A DNA stretch of 33,587 nt from NCBI RefSeq assembly GCF_001425405.1, contig NZ_LMQP01000004.1, forward strand, positions 271,643-305,229, read 5' to 3'. The notes beneath the pieces were generated by a model, which was not told the DNA's origin, ran no database searches, and saw nothing but the letters and a program-made list of their open reading frames with translations. This DNA comes from Sphingomonas sp. Leaf412 (GTDB lineage Bacteria > Pseudomonadota > Alphaproteobacteria > Sphingomonadales > Sphingomonadaceae). Positions 26,138-32,908 of the stretch are shown one piece after another. How positions within the stretch are numbered: position 1 is the stretch's first letter; the number at the start of each line of letters is the position of its first letter. A program made the position numbers and the translations under genes.

Positions 26138-28027
26138 ATGGATTTCAGGGATATGGGCAGCGAGACGATGACCACGGACACGATCGAGGCACCCGTCGCG
26201 GACCAGGCGACGACCACCCCCGGCGCCATCGCGCGCCCCTTCCCGGTGGAGGTCGACCACGGCCGCGACGCGCTGCTGACCGACTTCGGGAAGGAGACGC
26301 TGAAGGACCGCTATCTCCTGCCCGGCGAATCGATCCAGGACCTGTTCGTCCGCGTCGCGTCCGCCTACGCCGACGACGCCGCCCATGCGCAGCGCCTGTA
26401 CGACTATATCTCGAAACTGTGGTTCATGCCCGCCACGCCCGTGCTGTCGAACGGCGGCACCGGCCGCGGCCTGCCGATCAGCTGCTACCTCAATTCCGTG
26501 CCCGACAGCCTGAACGGCATCGTCGACACGTGGAACGAGAATGTGTGGCTGGCGTCGCGCGGCGGCGGCATCGGCACCTATTGGGGCAACGTGCGCGGGA
26601 TCGGGGAGCCGGTCGGCCTGAACGGCAAGACCAGCGGCATCATCCCCTTCGTCCGCGTCATGGATTCGCTGACCCTCGCGATCAGCCAGGGCTCGCTGCG
26701 CCGCGGATCGGCGGCGGTGTATCTCGACGTCAGCCATCCGGAGATCGAGGAGTTCCTCGAAATCCGCAAGCCGTCGGGCGATTTCAACCGCAAGGCGCTG
26801 AACCTGCACCACGGCGTCCTGATCCCCGACGCCTTCATGGAGGCGGTGCGCGACGGCGCCGAATGGACGCTGCGCAGCCCGAAGGACCAGTCGGAGCGCG
26901 GGAAGGTCGACGCGCGCGCCCTGTTCCAGAAGCTCGTGGAGACGCGGCTGGCGACGGGCGAGCCGTACATCGTCTTCGCCGACCACGTGAACCGGAACAT
27001 GCCCAAGCATCACCGCGAGCTGGGGCTGAAGGTCTCGACCTCCAACCTGTGCAGCGAGATCACTTTGCCCACCGGCCGCGACCACCTGGGCAACGATCGC
27101 ACCGCGGTCTGCTGCCTCTCCAGCCTGAACCTGGAGACGTGGGACGAGTGGAAGGACGAGAAGGGCTTCGTCGAGGACGTCATGCGCTTCCTCGACAACG
27201 TGTTGCAGGATTATATCGACCGGCACGAGCCGGGCATGGAACGCGCCGCCTATTCCGCCGCGCGCGAACGCTCGGTGGGCCTGGGCATCATGGGCTTCCA
27301 TTCCTTCCTCCAGGCGCGCGGGATCCCGTTCGAGGGCGCGATGGCGAAATCGTGGAACCTGCGCATGTTCCGGCAGATCAGCACGCAGGCGAACGAGGCG
27401 TCGATGCTGCTGGCGCACGAGCGGGGCCCGTGCCCCGACGCCGCCGACATGGGCGCGATGGAGCGGTTCAGCTGCAAGATGGCGATCGCGCCGACCGCGT
27501 CGATCAGCATCATCTGCGGCGGCACCAGCGCGTGCATCGAACCGATCCCCGCCAACGTCTACACGCACAAGACGCTGTCGGGCAGCTTCTCGGTCAAGAA
27601 CCCGTATCTGGAAAAGCTGCTGAACCAGAAGTCGAAGAACAGCGACGCGGTCTGGAACTCGATCCTGGAACAGGGCGGCTCGGTCCAGCACCTCGACTTC
27701 CTGACCGTGGAGGAGAAGGACTGCTACAAGACCAGCTTCGAGATCGACCAGCGCTGGCTCCTCGAACTCGCGGGCGACCGTGCGCCGTTCATCGACCAGG
27801 CGCAGTCGCTGAACCTGTTCATCCCCGCGGACGTGGAGAAATGGGACCTGCTGATGCTCCATTTCCGCGCGTGGGAACTGGGCATCAAGTCGCTCTACTA
27901 CCTGCGCTCGAAAAGCGTCCAGCGCGCGGGCTTCGCGGGCGGGGTGGAGAACGACAACACGATCGAGAAGCCGAAATACGAATTCGGCGAGTCGACGGAT
28001 TACGACGAATGCCTGGCGTGCCAGTGA
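26138..28027 (+). CDS. nrdA: Class Ia ribonucleotide reductase alpha subunit
   Basis: It reduces ribonucleoside diphosphates to deoxyribonucleotides, with radical transfer from NrdB. The 629-residue protein has all active-site residues: C116 (PISCYLN), N303/C305/E307 (NLCSEI), C325 (AVCCLSS), the radical-path tyrosine pair in SLYYLRSKS, and the C-terminal redox pair C625/C628 (ECLACQ) recharged by thioredoxin or glutaredoxin. The N-terminus enters the catalytic domain after only about 40 residues, so the usual about 90-residue ATP-cone that senses dATP is absent. The ATG at 26138 is supported by AGGAG nine bases upstream. NrdR boxes lie in its promoter. nrdB follows 1.16 kb downstream, separated by three small genes. 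Confidence 0.96.
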   Translation: MDFRDMGSETMTTDTIEAPVADQATTTPGAIARPFPVEVDHGRDALLTDFGKETLKDRYLLPGESIQDLFVRVASAYADDAAHAQRLYDYISKLWFMPATPVLSNGGTGRGLPISCYLNSVPDSLNGIVDTWNENVWLASRGGGIGTYWGNVRGIGEPVGLNGKTSGIIPFVRVMDSLTLAISQGSLRRGSAAVYLDVSHPEIEEFLEIRKPSGDFNRKALNLHHGVLIPDAFMEAVRDGAEWTLRSPKDQSERGKVDARALFQKLVETRLATGEPYIVFADHVNRNMPKHHRELGLKVSTSNLCSEITLPTGRDHLGNDRTAVCCLSSLNLETWDEWKDEKGFVEDVMRFLDNVLQDYIDRHEPGMERAAYSAARERSVGLGIMGFHSFLQARGIPFEGAMAKSWNLRMFRQISTQANEASMLLAHERGPCPDAADMGAMERFSCKMAIAPTASISIICGGTSACIEPIPANVYTHKTLSGSFSVKNPYLEKLLNQKSKNSDAVWNSILEQGGSVQHLDFLTVEEKDCYKTSFEIDQRWLLELAGDRAPFIDQAQSLNLFIPADVEKWDLLMLHFRAWELGIKSLYYLRSKSVQRAGFAGGVENDNTIEKPKYEFGESTDYDECLACQ

Positions 28028-28053
28028 GGTGAGGGAAGCCGGCGGTCCTTCTA

Positions 28054-28154
28054 CCCCCTCTCCCCTTGTGGGAGAGGGAGGGGCCCGCCCGGCGAAGGGA
28101 TCCCGTGAAAGTACCACTTTCACGGGGCCCGCGCCGGGTGGGAGGGTGAGGGGG
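28054..28154. repeat. Palindromic repeat element, copy A
   Basis: It begins CCCCCTCTCCCC and ends GAGGGTGAGGGGG, so its ends are mutually complementary. Inside are a CCCTCTCCC/GGGAGAGGG hairpin and CCCGTGAAAGT/ACTTTCACGGG (28102-28126), an 11-bp stem with a 3-base loop. A related element lies at 28546-28606 in the opposite sense, and a third runs off the window end. It may terminate nrdA transcription. Confidence 0.8.
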
Positions 28155-28538
28155 AACGCCCTCGGCCTGACCAAGCGGCAGCTGCTTGCACCCGACACCG
28201 TCGTCCGCTCCCGCGCATTGCGAAGAGAGTCGGGCGAACCGGAGCGACGGATGTGGCGCGCTCTGCGACAGCAACTGGCTGGGGCGAAATTCCGTCGGCA
28301 GGTGCCGCTGGGCCGGTATCACGCCGATTTCTGCTCGCACGCCGCCAGACTGGTGATCGAAATCGACGGTGACGACCATGCCGCACGATCGCGGGACGAC
28401 GCCGTCAGGACGCGTTTTATGCAAGACGAGGGATATCGCGTGCTCCGCTTCAGCAATGCCGACGTGATGCGGGACGTGGACAGCGTGATCGTCGCCATCG
28501 CCGCCGCGATCCGACATGAGAAAGGGGACCGTTCGTGA
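28146..28538 (+). CDS. DUF559 endonuclease-like protein
   Basis: A small protein of the DUF559 family, related to very-short-patch repair and other PD-(D/E)XK nucleases. Conserved features in order: EPERRMWRALRQQLAGAKFRRQ, GRYHADF with the first acid, LVIEIDGDDHA with the E-x-D nuclease core, RTRFMQDEGYRVLRFSNADV. The frame is open from GTG 28029, but residues encoded before 28146 come from a palindromic repeat, so GTG 28146 (130 residues) is my working start; it has no well-spaced ribosome site. It is flanked by opposite-facing repeat copies and sits between nrdA and nrdB, which suggests insertion. A cellular function is not known for the family. Confidence 0.75.
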   Translation: MRGNALGLTKRQLLAPDTVVRSRALRRESGEPERRMWRALRQQLAGAKFRRQVPLGRYHADFCSHAARLVIEIDGDDHAARSRDDAVRTRFMQDEGYRVLRFSNADVMRDVDSVIVAIAAAIRHEKGDRS

Positions 28539-28545
28539 CGAACGG

Positions 28546-28606
28546 CCCCCTCACCCTCCCACTGCCTGCGGCAGCGGGTCCCTCCCTCTCCCACGAGGGG
28601 AGAGGG
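28546..28606. repeat. Palindromic repeat element, copy B (inverted relative to A)
   Basis: It begins CCCCCTCACCCTCCCACTGC and ends GAGGGGAGAGGG; its reverse complement parallels copy A (CCCTCTCCCC near the start, GTGGGAGGGTGAGGGGG at the end), without the central CCCGTGAAAGT hairpin. It lies immediately after the DUF559 gene, whose stop sits in a further palindrome at 28529-28545 (CCGTTCGT/ACGAACGG). Confidence 0.78.
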
Positions 28607-28615
28607 ACCGGAACG

Positions 28616-28867
28616 TCACTCCGCCTCTTCGAACAGGTCGACCGCATTCTGCGCCGTCGCGGACAGGCGGACCGTGTCGCCGTCCACGCTCGCCACCAGT
28701 CCTGCGGGCAGGTAATGGTGCTTCGCGCCCTGCCCGCTTTCGGTCGACGGGCTGTCGTTCTTCGTCAGCTTGATCCGCTCGCCGTCGATATGGTCGACCG
28801 TGCCGACATGCACGCCGTCCGCGCCGACGACGGTCATGTGCTCCTTGATGTTGCTGTGATCGTGCAT
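28616..28867 (-). CDS. DUF2171 family protein
   Basis: An 83-residue soluble protein of the DUF2171 family, short beta-rich proteins common in alphaproteobacteria that resemble PRC-barrel-like folds. Visible parts: IKEHMTVVGADGVHVGTVDH (residues 8-27), DGERIKLTKNDSP, HHYLPAGLVASVDGDTVRLS, and an acidic C-terminus. The ATG is preceded by AGGAGAAG at ideal spacing. It is transcribed opposite to nrdA and nrdB and diverges from a small membrane gene across 50 bp. The role is unknown; related proteins are often linked to stress or desiccation. Confidence 0.85.
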   Translation of the reverse strand: MHDHSNIKEHMTVVGADGVHVGTVDHIDGERIKLTKNDSPSTESGQGAKHHYLPAGLVASVDGDTVRLSATAQNAVDLFEEAE

Positions 28868-28917
28868 GATGCTTCTCCTGTGCGGTTCGGCAACAAAACG
28901 ACACGCCGCGCGATTGG

Positions 28918-29139
28918 ATGCATGTCGTGCTGAGCACCCTCCCGCTTGCGTCCGCGATCATGTTCGCGGTCGCCGCCGTGGCGGCGGTGGGCGGCGCGTG
29001 GCTGCTGCTCGAACTGCGCCACCCGCAGGGGCCGGCGCGGATATACGTCTACCGCATGGTCGGCATCATGGCGCTGTCGCTGGGCATCGTCCTGGCGATG
29101 AGCGCGACGATGATGTGGCGATGGAGCCTGTCGCCCTGA
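28918..29139 (+). CDS. Small two-helix membrane protein, unknown
   Basis: A 73-residue protein with two hydrophobic segments (about residues 9-32, LASAIMFAVAAVAAVGGAWLL, and 47-64, MVGIMALSLGIVLAMSAT) joined by a loop with ELRHPQGPAR. No ribosome site stands out before ATG 28918. Its codon use fits the neighbours and it lies 48 bp before nrdB in the same direction, so it may share a transcript with nrdB. No family recognised. Confidence 0.6.
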   Translation: MHVVLSTLPLASAIMFAVAAVAAVGGAWLLLELRHPQGPARIYVYRMVGIMALSLGIVLAMSATMMWRWSLSP

Positions 29140-29187
29140 CCCCCCGCCCCGCCTTCTTATCCCTTTCCCCGTCCCCGGAGTGATCCC

Positions 29188-30249
29188 ATGTCCCTTCTCG
29201 AAGCATCCAAGCAGTACAAGCCGTTCGAATATCCCTGGGCGTTCGAATTCTGGAAGCGCCAGCAGCAGCTGCACTGGCTGCCGGAGGAAGTGCCGCTGGG
29301 CGAGGATTGCCGCGACTGGGCGCAGAAGCTGTCCGACCACGAACGCAATTTGCTGACGCAGATCTTCCGCTTCTTCACGCAGGCGGACGTGGAGGTGCAG
29401 GATTGCTACCACGAGAAATACGGCCGCGTGTTCAAGCCGACCGAGATCAAGATGATGCTGACCGCGTTCAGCAACATGGAAACGGTGCATATCGCGGCGT
29501 ACAGCCACCTGCTCGACACGATCGGCATGCCCGAAAGCGAATACGGCGCCTTCCTCGAATATGCCGAGATGAAGGAAAAGCATGATTACATGCAGAACTT
29601 CGGCGTCGACAACGATCAGGACATCGCGCGCACGCTCGCCATGTTCGGCGGCTTCACGGAAGGGGTGCAGCTGTTCGCCAGCTTCGCGATGCTGATGAAC
29701 TTCCCGCGCTTCAACAAGATGAAGGGCATGGGCCAGATCGTCACCTGGTCGATCCGCGACGAGACGCTGCATTGCGAGGGCATCATCAAGATGTTCCACA
29801 CCTTCTGCCAGGAACGCCAGTGCCTGACCAAGGCGGTGAAGGACGACATCGCCGACGTGTGCCAGACGACGATCCGGCTGGAGGACAATTTCATCGACCT
29901 CGCCTTCGAGATGGGCCCGGTCAACGGCATGACGCCGAAGGAGATCAAGAAGTACATCCGCTACATCGCCGACTGGCGGATGGGGCAATTGGGCCTGAAG
30001 CCGATCTACATGATCGACGAACATCCCCTGCCGTGGCTCGCGCCGATGCTGAACGGCGTCGAGCACGCCAATTTCTTCGAACAGCGCGCCACCGAATATT
30101 CGAAGGCCGCGACGAAGGGGCAGTGGAACGACGTGTGGGATTCGTTCGACAAGCGCCGGAAGGCGAAGGCCGGCCCGGCGCTGAACGAGGCGATGAACGA
30201 CGGCGAGAGCGGCGACATGTTCGCGCGGGCGGGCGTCGCGGCGGAGTGA
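29188..30249 (+). CDS. nrdB: Class Ia ribonucleotide reductase beta subunit
   Basis: It holds the diiron-tyrosyl radical that starts catalysis in NrdA. The 353-residue ferritin-like protein shows the iron ligands D67 (TQADVEVQD), E98 and H101 (NMETVHIAAY), E158 (GFTEGVQLF), E192 and H195 (RDETLHCEG), and the radical tyrosine Y105, seven residues after E98 as in E. coli. It starts directly with the catalytic fold, so no ATP-cone is fused here either. The C-terminal tail that docks into NrdA is somewhat extended (ESGDMFARAGVAAE). GGAG at 29177-29180 precedes the ATG by seven bases. The stop overlaps the next gene (GTGA). Confidence 0.96.
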   Translation: MSLLEASKQYKPFEYPWAFEFWKRQQQLHWLPEEVPLGEDCRDWAQKLSDHERNLLTQIFRFFTQADVEVQDCYHEKYGRVFKPTEIKMMLTAFSNMETVHIAAYSHLLDTIGMPESEYGAFLEYAEMKEKHDYMQNFGVDNDQDIARTLAMFGGFTEGVQLFASFAMLMNFPRFNKMKGMGQIVTWSIRDETLHCEGIIKMFHTFCQERQCLTKAVKDDIADVCQTTIRLEDNFIDLAFEMGPVNGMTPKEIKKYIRYIADWRMGQLGLKPIYMIDEHPLPWLAPMLNGVEHANFFEQRATEYSKAATKGQWNDVWDSFDKRRKAKAGPALNEAMNDGESGDMFARAGVAAE

Positions 30250-30686
30250 CGCTTGCTTACGCAGTCTTGTTATCGACCGCCGTCGCGCCCCCGACGGCCG
30301 GTTCGGATATCAAGGGAATTTCCGCTCTCGCATCGATCGAAGCGATCGTACGGTGGGAATCCGCTCCGAGCCTTGCTCAACTGAGGGAGGCCTTGCCAGA
30401 TGGTGTCACCGAGCGTGTGGCGGTTACCCTGTCATGCGCCATTGATTCATCTGGGAGCCTATACGATTGTAAAAGCATAGGAGAGCCAACTTCAAACGCG
30501 ATCAAAAGCGCCGCTTTGAAACTGGCTCGCCTTTATCGCCTACCAAGCACAATAGCGCGCGCGGCAGTTATTCCTGCCCGCGTCAACTTCGTAATATCGT
30601 TCTTGGAAAACAGAAAGGGAGGTCCCTTACAAAAGGGTGACTGTCGAGAGCCAAGTTGCATTGCGGATCCGGTCATCAGAAATTAG
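30246..30686 (+). CDS. Exported protein with TonB C-terminal-like fold, unknown
   Basis: A 146-residue product starting at GTG 30246, inside the nrdB stop (GTGA). Residues 1 to about 20 (LAYAVLLSTAVAPPTAG) form a short signal-like segment, so periplasmic location is likely. The middle, VTLSCAIDSSGSLYDCKSIG followed by IKSAALKLARLYRLP, matches the pattern of the TonB C-terminal domain, with two cysteines that could form a disulphide. There is no transmembrane anchor plus Pro-rich linker, so it is not a full TonB. Base composition is clearly lower in GC than its neighbours, suggesting acquisition. Function unknown. Confidence 0.6.
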   Translation: MTLAYAVLLSTAVAPPTAGSDIKGISALASIEAIVRWESAPSLAQLREALPDGVTERVAVTLSCAIDSSGSLYDCKSIGEPTSNAIKSAALKLARLYRLPSTIARAAVIPARVNFVISFLENRKGGPLQKGDCREPSCIADPVIRN

Positions 30687-30789
30687 ATAGACGGATATGG
30701 ATTTCGCAGATCCCCTCCGTGATATATCATCATTGGAGGATAAGGCCTCATGACTGGTCGCGTTCGTTCGAATAATGCCCGCGATGTAA

Positions 30790-30830
30790 TGTAGGACAGC
30801 GATTTGTTTCCCCCGGTCCCCTGTCCTACA
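30790..30830. promoter_or_regulatory. 10-bp perfect inverted repeat with overlapping direct-repeat motif
   Basis: TGTAGGACAG (30790-30799) and CTGTCCTACA (30821-30830) are perfectly complementary, 21 bases apart. The right arm is also the first unit of a direct repeat, GTCCTACA then GTCCAACA, ten bases apart. It lies 33 bp upstream of the decayed helix-turn-helix gene. Operator or terminator-like roles are both possible. Confidence 0.5.
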
Positions 30831-30840
30831 CCGTCCAACA
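30824..30840. promoter_or_regulatory. Shared leader motif, copy 1
   Basis: TCCTACACCGTCCAACA matches 16 of 17 bases at 31926-31942. Both copies precede a member of the same helix-turn-helix family, at 23 and 48 bp from the start codons. The motif holds two CC(T/A)ACA half-sites one helical turn apart. Confidence 0.5.
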
Positions 30841-30863
30841 TCATATAACTGCCCCCGCTCCCA

Positions 30864-31181
30864 ATGAAGGAGCGAGCCCAGAAGCCCACCCGCCACGCCT
30901 CCGGCGAACGCGCCGCGAAGGCCGCCGCCGCGCTGGTCCGCGACGCCGCCGCGCCCGTGACCGACTTCGATCCCGTCCCGGTCCGTATCCGCAGGGACGG
31001 CCGGACCGCAGGCCGGCAGCGGACGTTCCTGACCGTCCTGTCCGGATCCGGCTTGATCTCGCTCGCCTGTCAGGTCGCCGATGCGCCCCCATGCGCCCCA
31101 GTGCGCCCCAGTGCGCGCCTGGCGGTGACGCGTGCAAGAAGTGCCACCCGGCCACTTTCTCGGATCCCAGTTACTTGTTAA
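30864..31181 (+). pseudogene. Decayed or truncated copy of the downstream helix-turn-helix gene
   Basis: The frame from ATG 30864 gives 105 residues. Residues about 45-76 (DGRTAGRQRTFLTVLSGSG, then ACQVADAPP) align with DGWTALRQRTFLATLANSG and AAEAADITP of the 210-residue protein encoded at 31991, but similarity fades where the recognition helix should lie. That point coincides with a 10-bp tandem repeat at 31081-31118, whose expansion would shift the frame. The C-terminal two-thirds of the paralogue have no counterpart before the PEP-CTERM gene. I read it as a broken paralogue; an intact short gene cannot be excluded. Confidence 0.55.
31081..31118. repeat. 10-bp tandem repeat, about 3.8 copies
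   Basis: ATGCGCCCCC, ATGCGCCCCA, GTGCGCCCCA and a partial GTGCGCGC run head to tail. The 10-bp unit is not a multiple of three, so each gain or loss shifts the reading frame of the surrounding helix-turn-helix remnant. Confidence 0.8.
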
Positions 31182-31242
31182 CCATATCATGTCCACGCGA
31201 GTCGCCGTGGACGGATCGGCAAGAAAAAGGGGAAGAGACAGC

Positions 31243-31839
31243 ATGAAGAAATACGCTATCGCCGCGTTGATCCCGTCTGCCATTACGGTCGCCCAGCCCG
31301 CCTATGCGGCCAAGTGGAACCTGGAGTTCGAAGGACAATATTGGGCCTACGATAATGCCGAGGGTTTTGAACTGGTTAAGACCAGCGCGGTCCTGACGAC
31401 GGAGGACGAACTCAGTTCCGACTGGTCCAATACGGGTTATCGCATCCTTGACATCACCGGCACCCGCAATGGCGTGAAGATCGTCGACATGGATCGGAAC
31501 AGCAGCTTCATGTTCGACGGCCCGCTGAACTGGCCCAACTATCCGTATCTGGACACCGATCCTTTCCGCTTCCTCGGCGATTTCGGTTTCAGCTTCAAGA
31601 CCGCCGATAATATCTGGTACAATCTCAACAGCTTCGGCGACTTCGACGGCAACAACGGGTCCGAGCGGCAGCGTGATCCGAAGGATCCGGCGGGCCTGTT
31701 CATCGTGCAGATCGGCACGCTGGACATCACGCGGGTCGCGGGCGTTCCCGAACCGGCGACCTGGGCGATGATGATCCTGGGCTTCGGCCTCGTCGGCGCG
31801 GCGCTGCGCCGCCGCAACGGCGCGCTCGCCACCGCCTGA
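31243..31839 (+). CDS. PEPxxWA-CTERM sorting domain protein
   Basis: A 198-residue exported protein. ATG 31243 follows AGGGGAAGAG at good spacing and opens a Sec signal (KKYAIAALIPSAITVAQPAYA, cleaved near residue 22). The mature part (FEGQYWAYDNAEGFELVKT, FLGDFGFSFKTADNIWYNL) is beta-rich with no named domain. The end, VPEPATWAMMILGFGLVGAA followed by LRRR, is the tripartite PEPxxWA-CTERM signal (motif, membrane helix, basic tail) processed by exosortase in sphingomonads, usually in exopolysaccharide-producing strains. It sits between two copies of a helix-turn-helix family gene. Mature function unknown. Confidence 0.9.
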   Translation: MKKYAIAALIPSAITVAQPAYAAKWNLEFEGQYWAYDNAEGFELVKTSAVLTTEDELSSDWSNTGYRILDITGTRNGVKIVDMDRNSSFMFDGPLNWPNYPYLDTDPFRFLGDFGFSFKTADNIWYNLNSFGDFDGNNGSERQRDPKDPAGLFIVQIGTLDITRVAGVPEPATWAMMILGFGLVGAALRRRNGALATA

Positions 31840-31852
31840 TCGGCGCGAAGGG

Positions 31853-31885
31853 GACCGGCCGCCGCGATCCCGGCGGCGGCCGGTC
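31853..31885 (+). terminator. Strong GC hairpin after the PEP-CTERM gene
   Basis: GACCGGCCGCCG (31853-31864) pairs perfectly with CGGCGGCCGGTC (31874-31885) over 12 bp, with a 9-base loop, 14 bases after the stop codon. No T-run follows, so termination is inferred from position and stem strength. Confidence 0.6.
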
Positions 31886-31925
31886 GTCCTCGCGACGGCG
31901 CCGATCGGGGGCAACCTTCCCCCTT

Positions 31926-31942
31926 TCCTACATCGTCCAACA
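31926..31942. promoter_or_regulatory. Shared leader motif, copy 2
   Basis: TCCTACATCGTCCAACA is 16/17 identical to 30824-30840, including the two CC(T/A)ACA units ten bases apart. It is 48 bp upstream of the intact helix-turn-helix gene. Confidence 0.5.
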
Positions 31943-31990
31943 ACCCGCACGCTGCGCGCTTCCATCCCTTCCATCCCGGAGCGCGCAGCC

Positions 31991-32623
31991 ATGAAGCATC
32001 CCCGCCATCTCGACGACGAACCCACCGGCCGGTGGGTCGACAACGGCGGCCACATGGAATGGCGCGCGGATCCCGCCCCGCCGCCGCAGGCCGCCGACAC
32101 CTTTTCCGAGGCACGCCACATCGTCGAATTGCGCCGCCGCCACGACGGCTGGACCGCGTTGCGCCAGCGCACCTTCCTCGCCACGCTCGCCAATTCGGGC
32201 TCGGTCGCCACGGCGGCGGAGGCGGCGGACATCACGCCGCGCTCCGCCTATCGGCTGCGCAACCACCCGAAGGGCGCGGCCTTCCGCACCGCATGGGACG
32301 CCGCCTTGCTGACCGCGTCGCACCGGCTGCTCGCGGTCGCGTTCGAACGCGCGATCACCGGCACGCCCCGCACGGTGTGGCGCGACGGCCGCATCGCGTC
32401 GGAGGTGCAGGTGCCGTCGGACGCGATGCTGATGTACCTGCTGCGCCACCTCACGCCCGCGCTGTTCGCGGAACATGCGGACGTCGCCGCGCGCACCGCC
32501 GCGATCGATGCGCGCGCGGGCGCCTATCCCGCCGCGATGGCCGCGCTGACCGATACCGACGTGGAGGCCGATATCCTCGACGTCGACGATTATCGCCCGC
32601 ATCTTCCCGACGAACGCGCCTGA
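31991..32623 (+). CDS. Helix-turn-helix protein, unknown (terminase small subunit-like N-terminus)
   Basis: A 210-residue soluble protein. Residues about 55-100 (RQRTFLATLANSGSVATAAE, ADITPRSAYRLRNHPKGAAF) form a helix-turn-helix of the type found in phage terminase small subunits and in many unnamed sphingomonad proteins, with SAYRLRNHP as the recognition helix. A helical region follows (LLTASHRLLAVAFERAITG, then AMLMYLLRHLTPALFAE) and an acidic tail (DTDVEADILDVDDYRPHLP). GGAG lies about ten bases before the ATG. No phage genes are nearby, so a regulator is more likely than a packaging protein. A broken paralogue with a shared leader motif lies 1.1 kb upstream. Confidence 0.7.
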   Translation: MKHPRHLDDEPTGRWVDNGGHMEWRADPAPPPQAADTFSEARHIVELRRRHDGWTALRQRTFLATLANSGSVATAAEAADITPRSAYRLRNHPKGAAFRTAWDAALLTASHRLLAVAFERAITGTPRTVWRDGRIASEVQVPSDAMLMYLLRHLTPALFAEHADVAARTAAIDARAGAYPAAMAALTDTDVEADILDVDDYRPHLPDERA

Positions 32624-32908
32624 TCGCGACCGCGACCACCCGGCCGACCCCGCGACCTTTCGTGACCTTCCGCGCCGCAACCGTGGCGGCATCGTGGCGG
32701 CGGCGGCCGTCCGTGGCCGCAATGCGGCGATGCCGTTCACCTGCGCGACAGGAACCGTGGCACTTGGGCAACAATCGCGGATTTCCGCGCTTTTCGACGC
32801 GATCGCCGCGCAACCTCCGCCGGGGTTCGGGGTTCAGCCCCCATCGGCAAGGGCAGGGTCGCAACACACCGCCCACCGATCGCCGAGAGAACCAAGAGGA
32901 ATATCCCC
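32624..32908. other. Intergenic region, no gene seen
   Basis: The 285 bp between the helix-turn-helix gene and the outer-membrane protein gene contain short CCGTGGC/GTGGCGG reiterations (about 32680-32720) and a strong AGAGGAA ribosome site at 32895-32901 for the following gene. No confident promoter or structure was found. Confidence 0.5.

Noticed and set aside
28029..28145. Longer DUF559 protein from GTG 28029
   Set aside because: The extra residues are encoded by a palindromic repeat element and do not resemble the family.
26123..28198. 691-codon leftward open frame opposite nrdA
   Set aside because: nrdA has every catalytic residue in its own frame; the antisense product is low-complexity and unrelated to any family.
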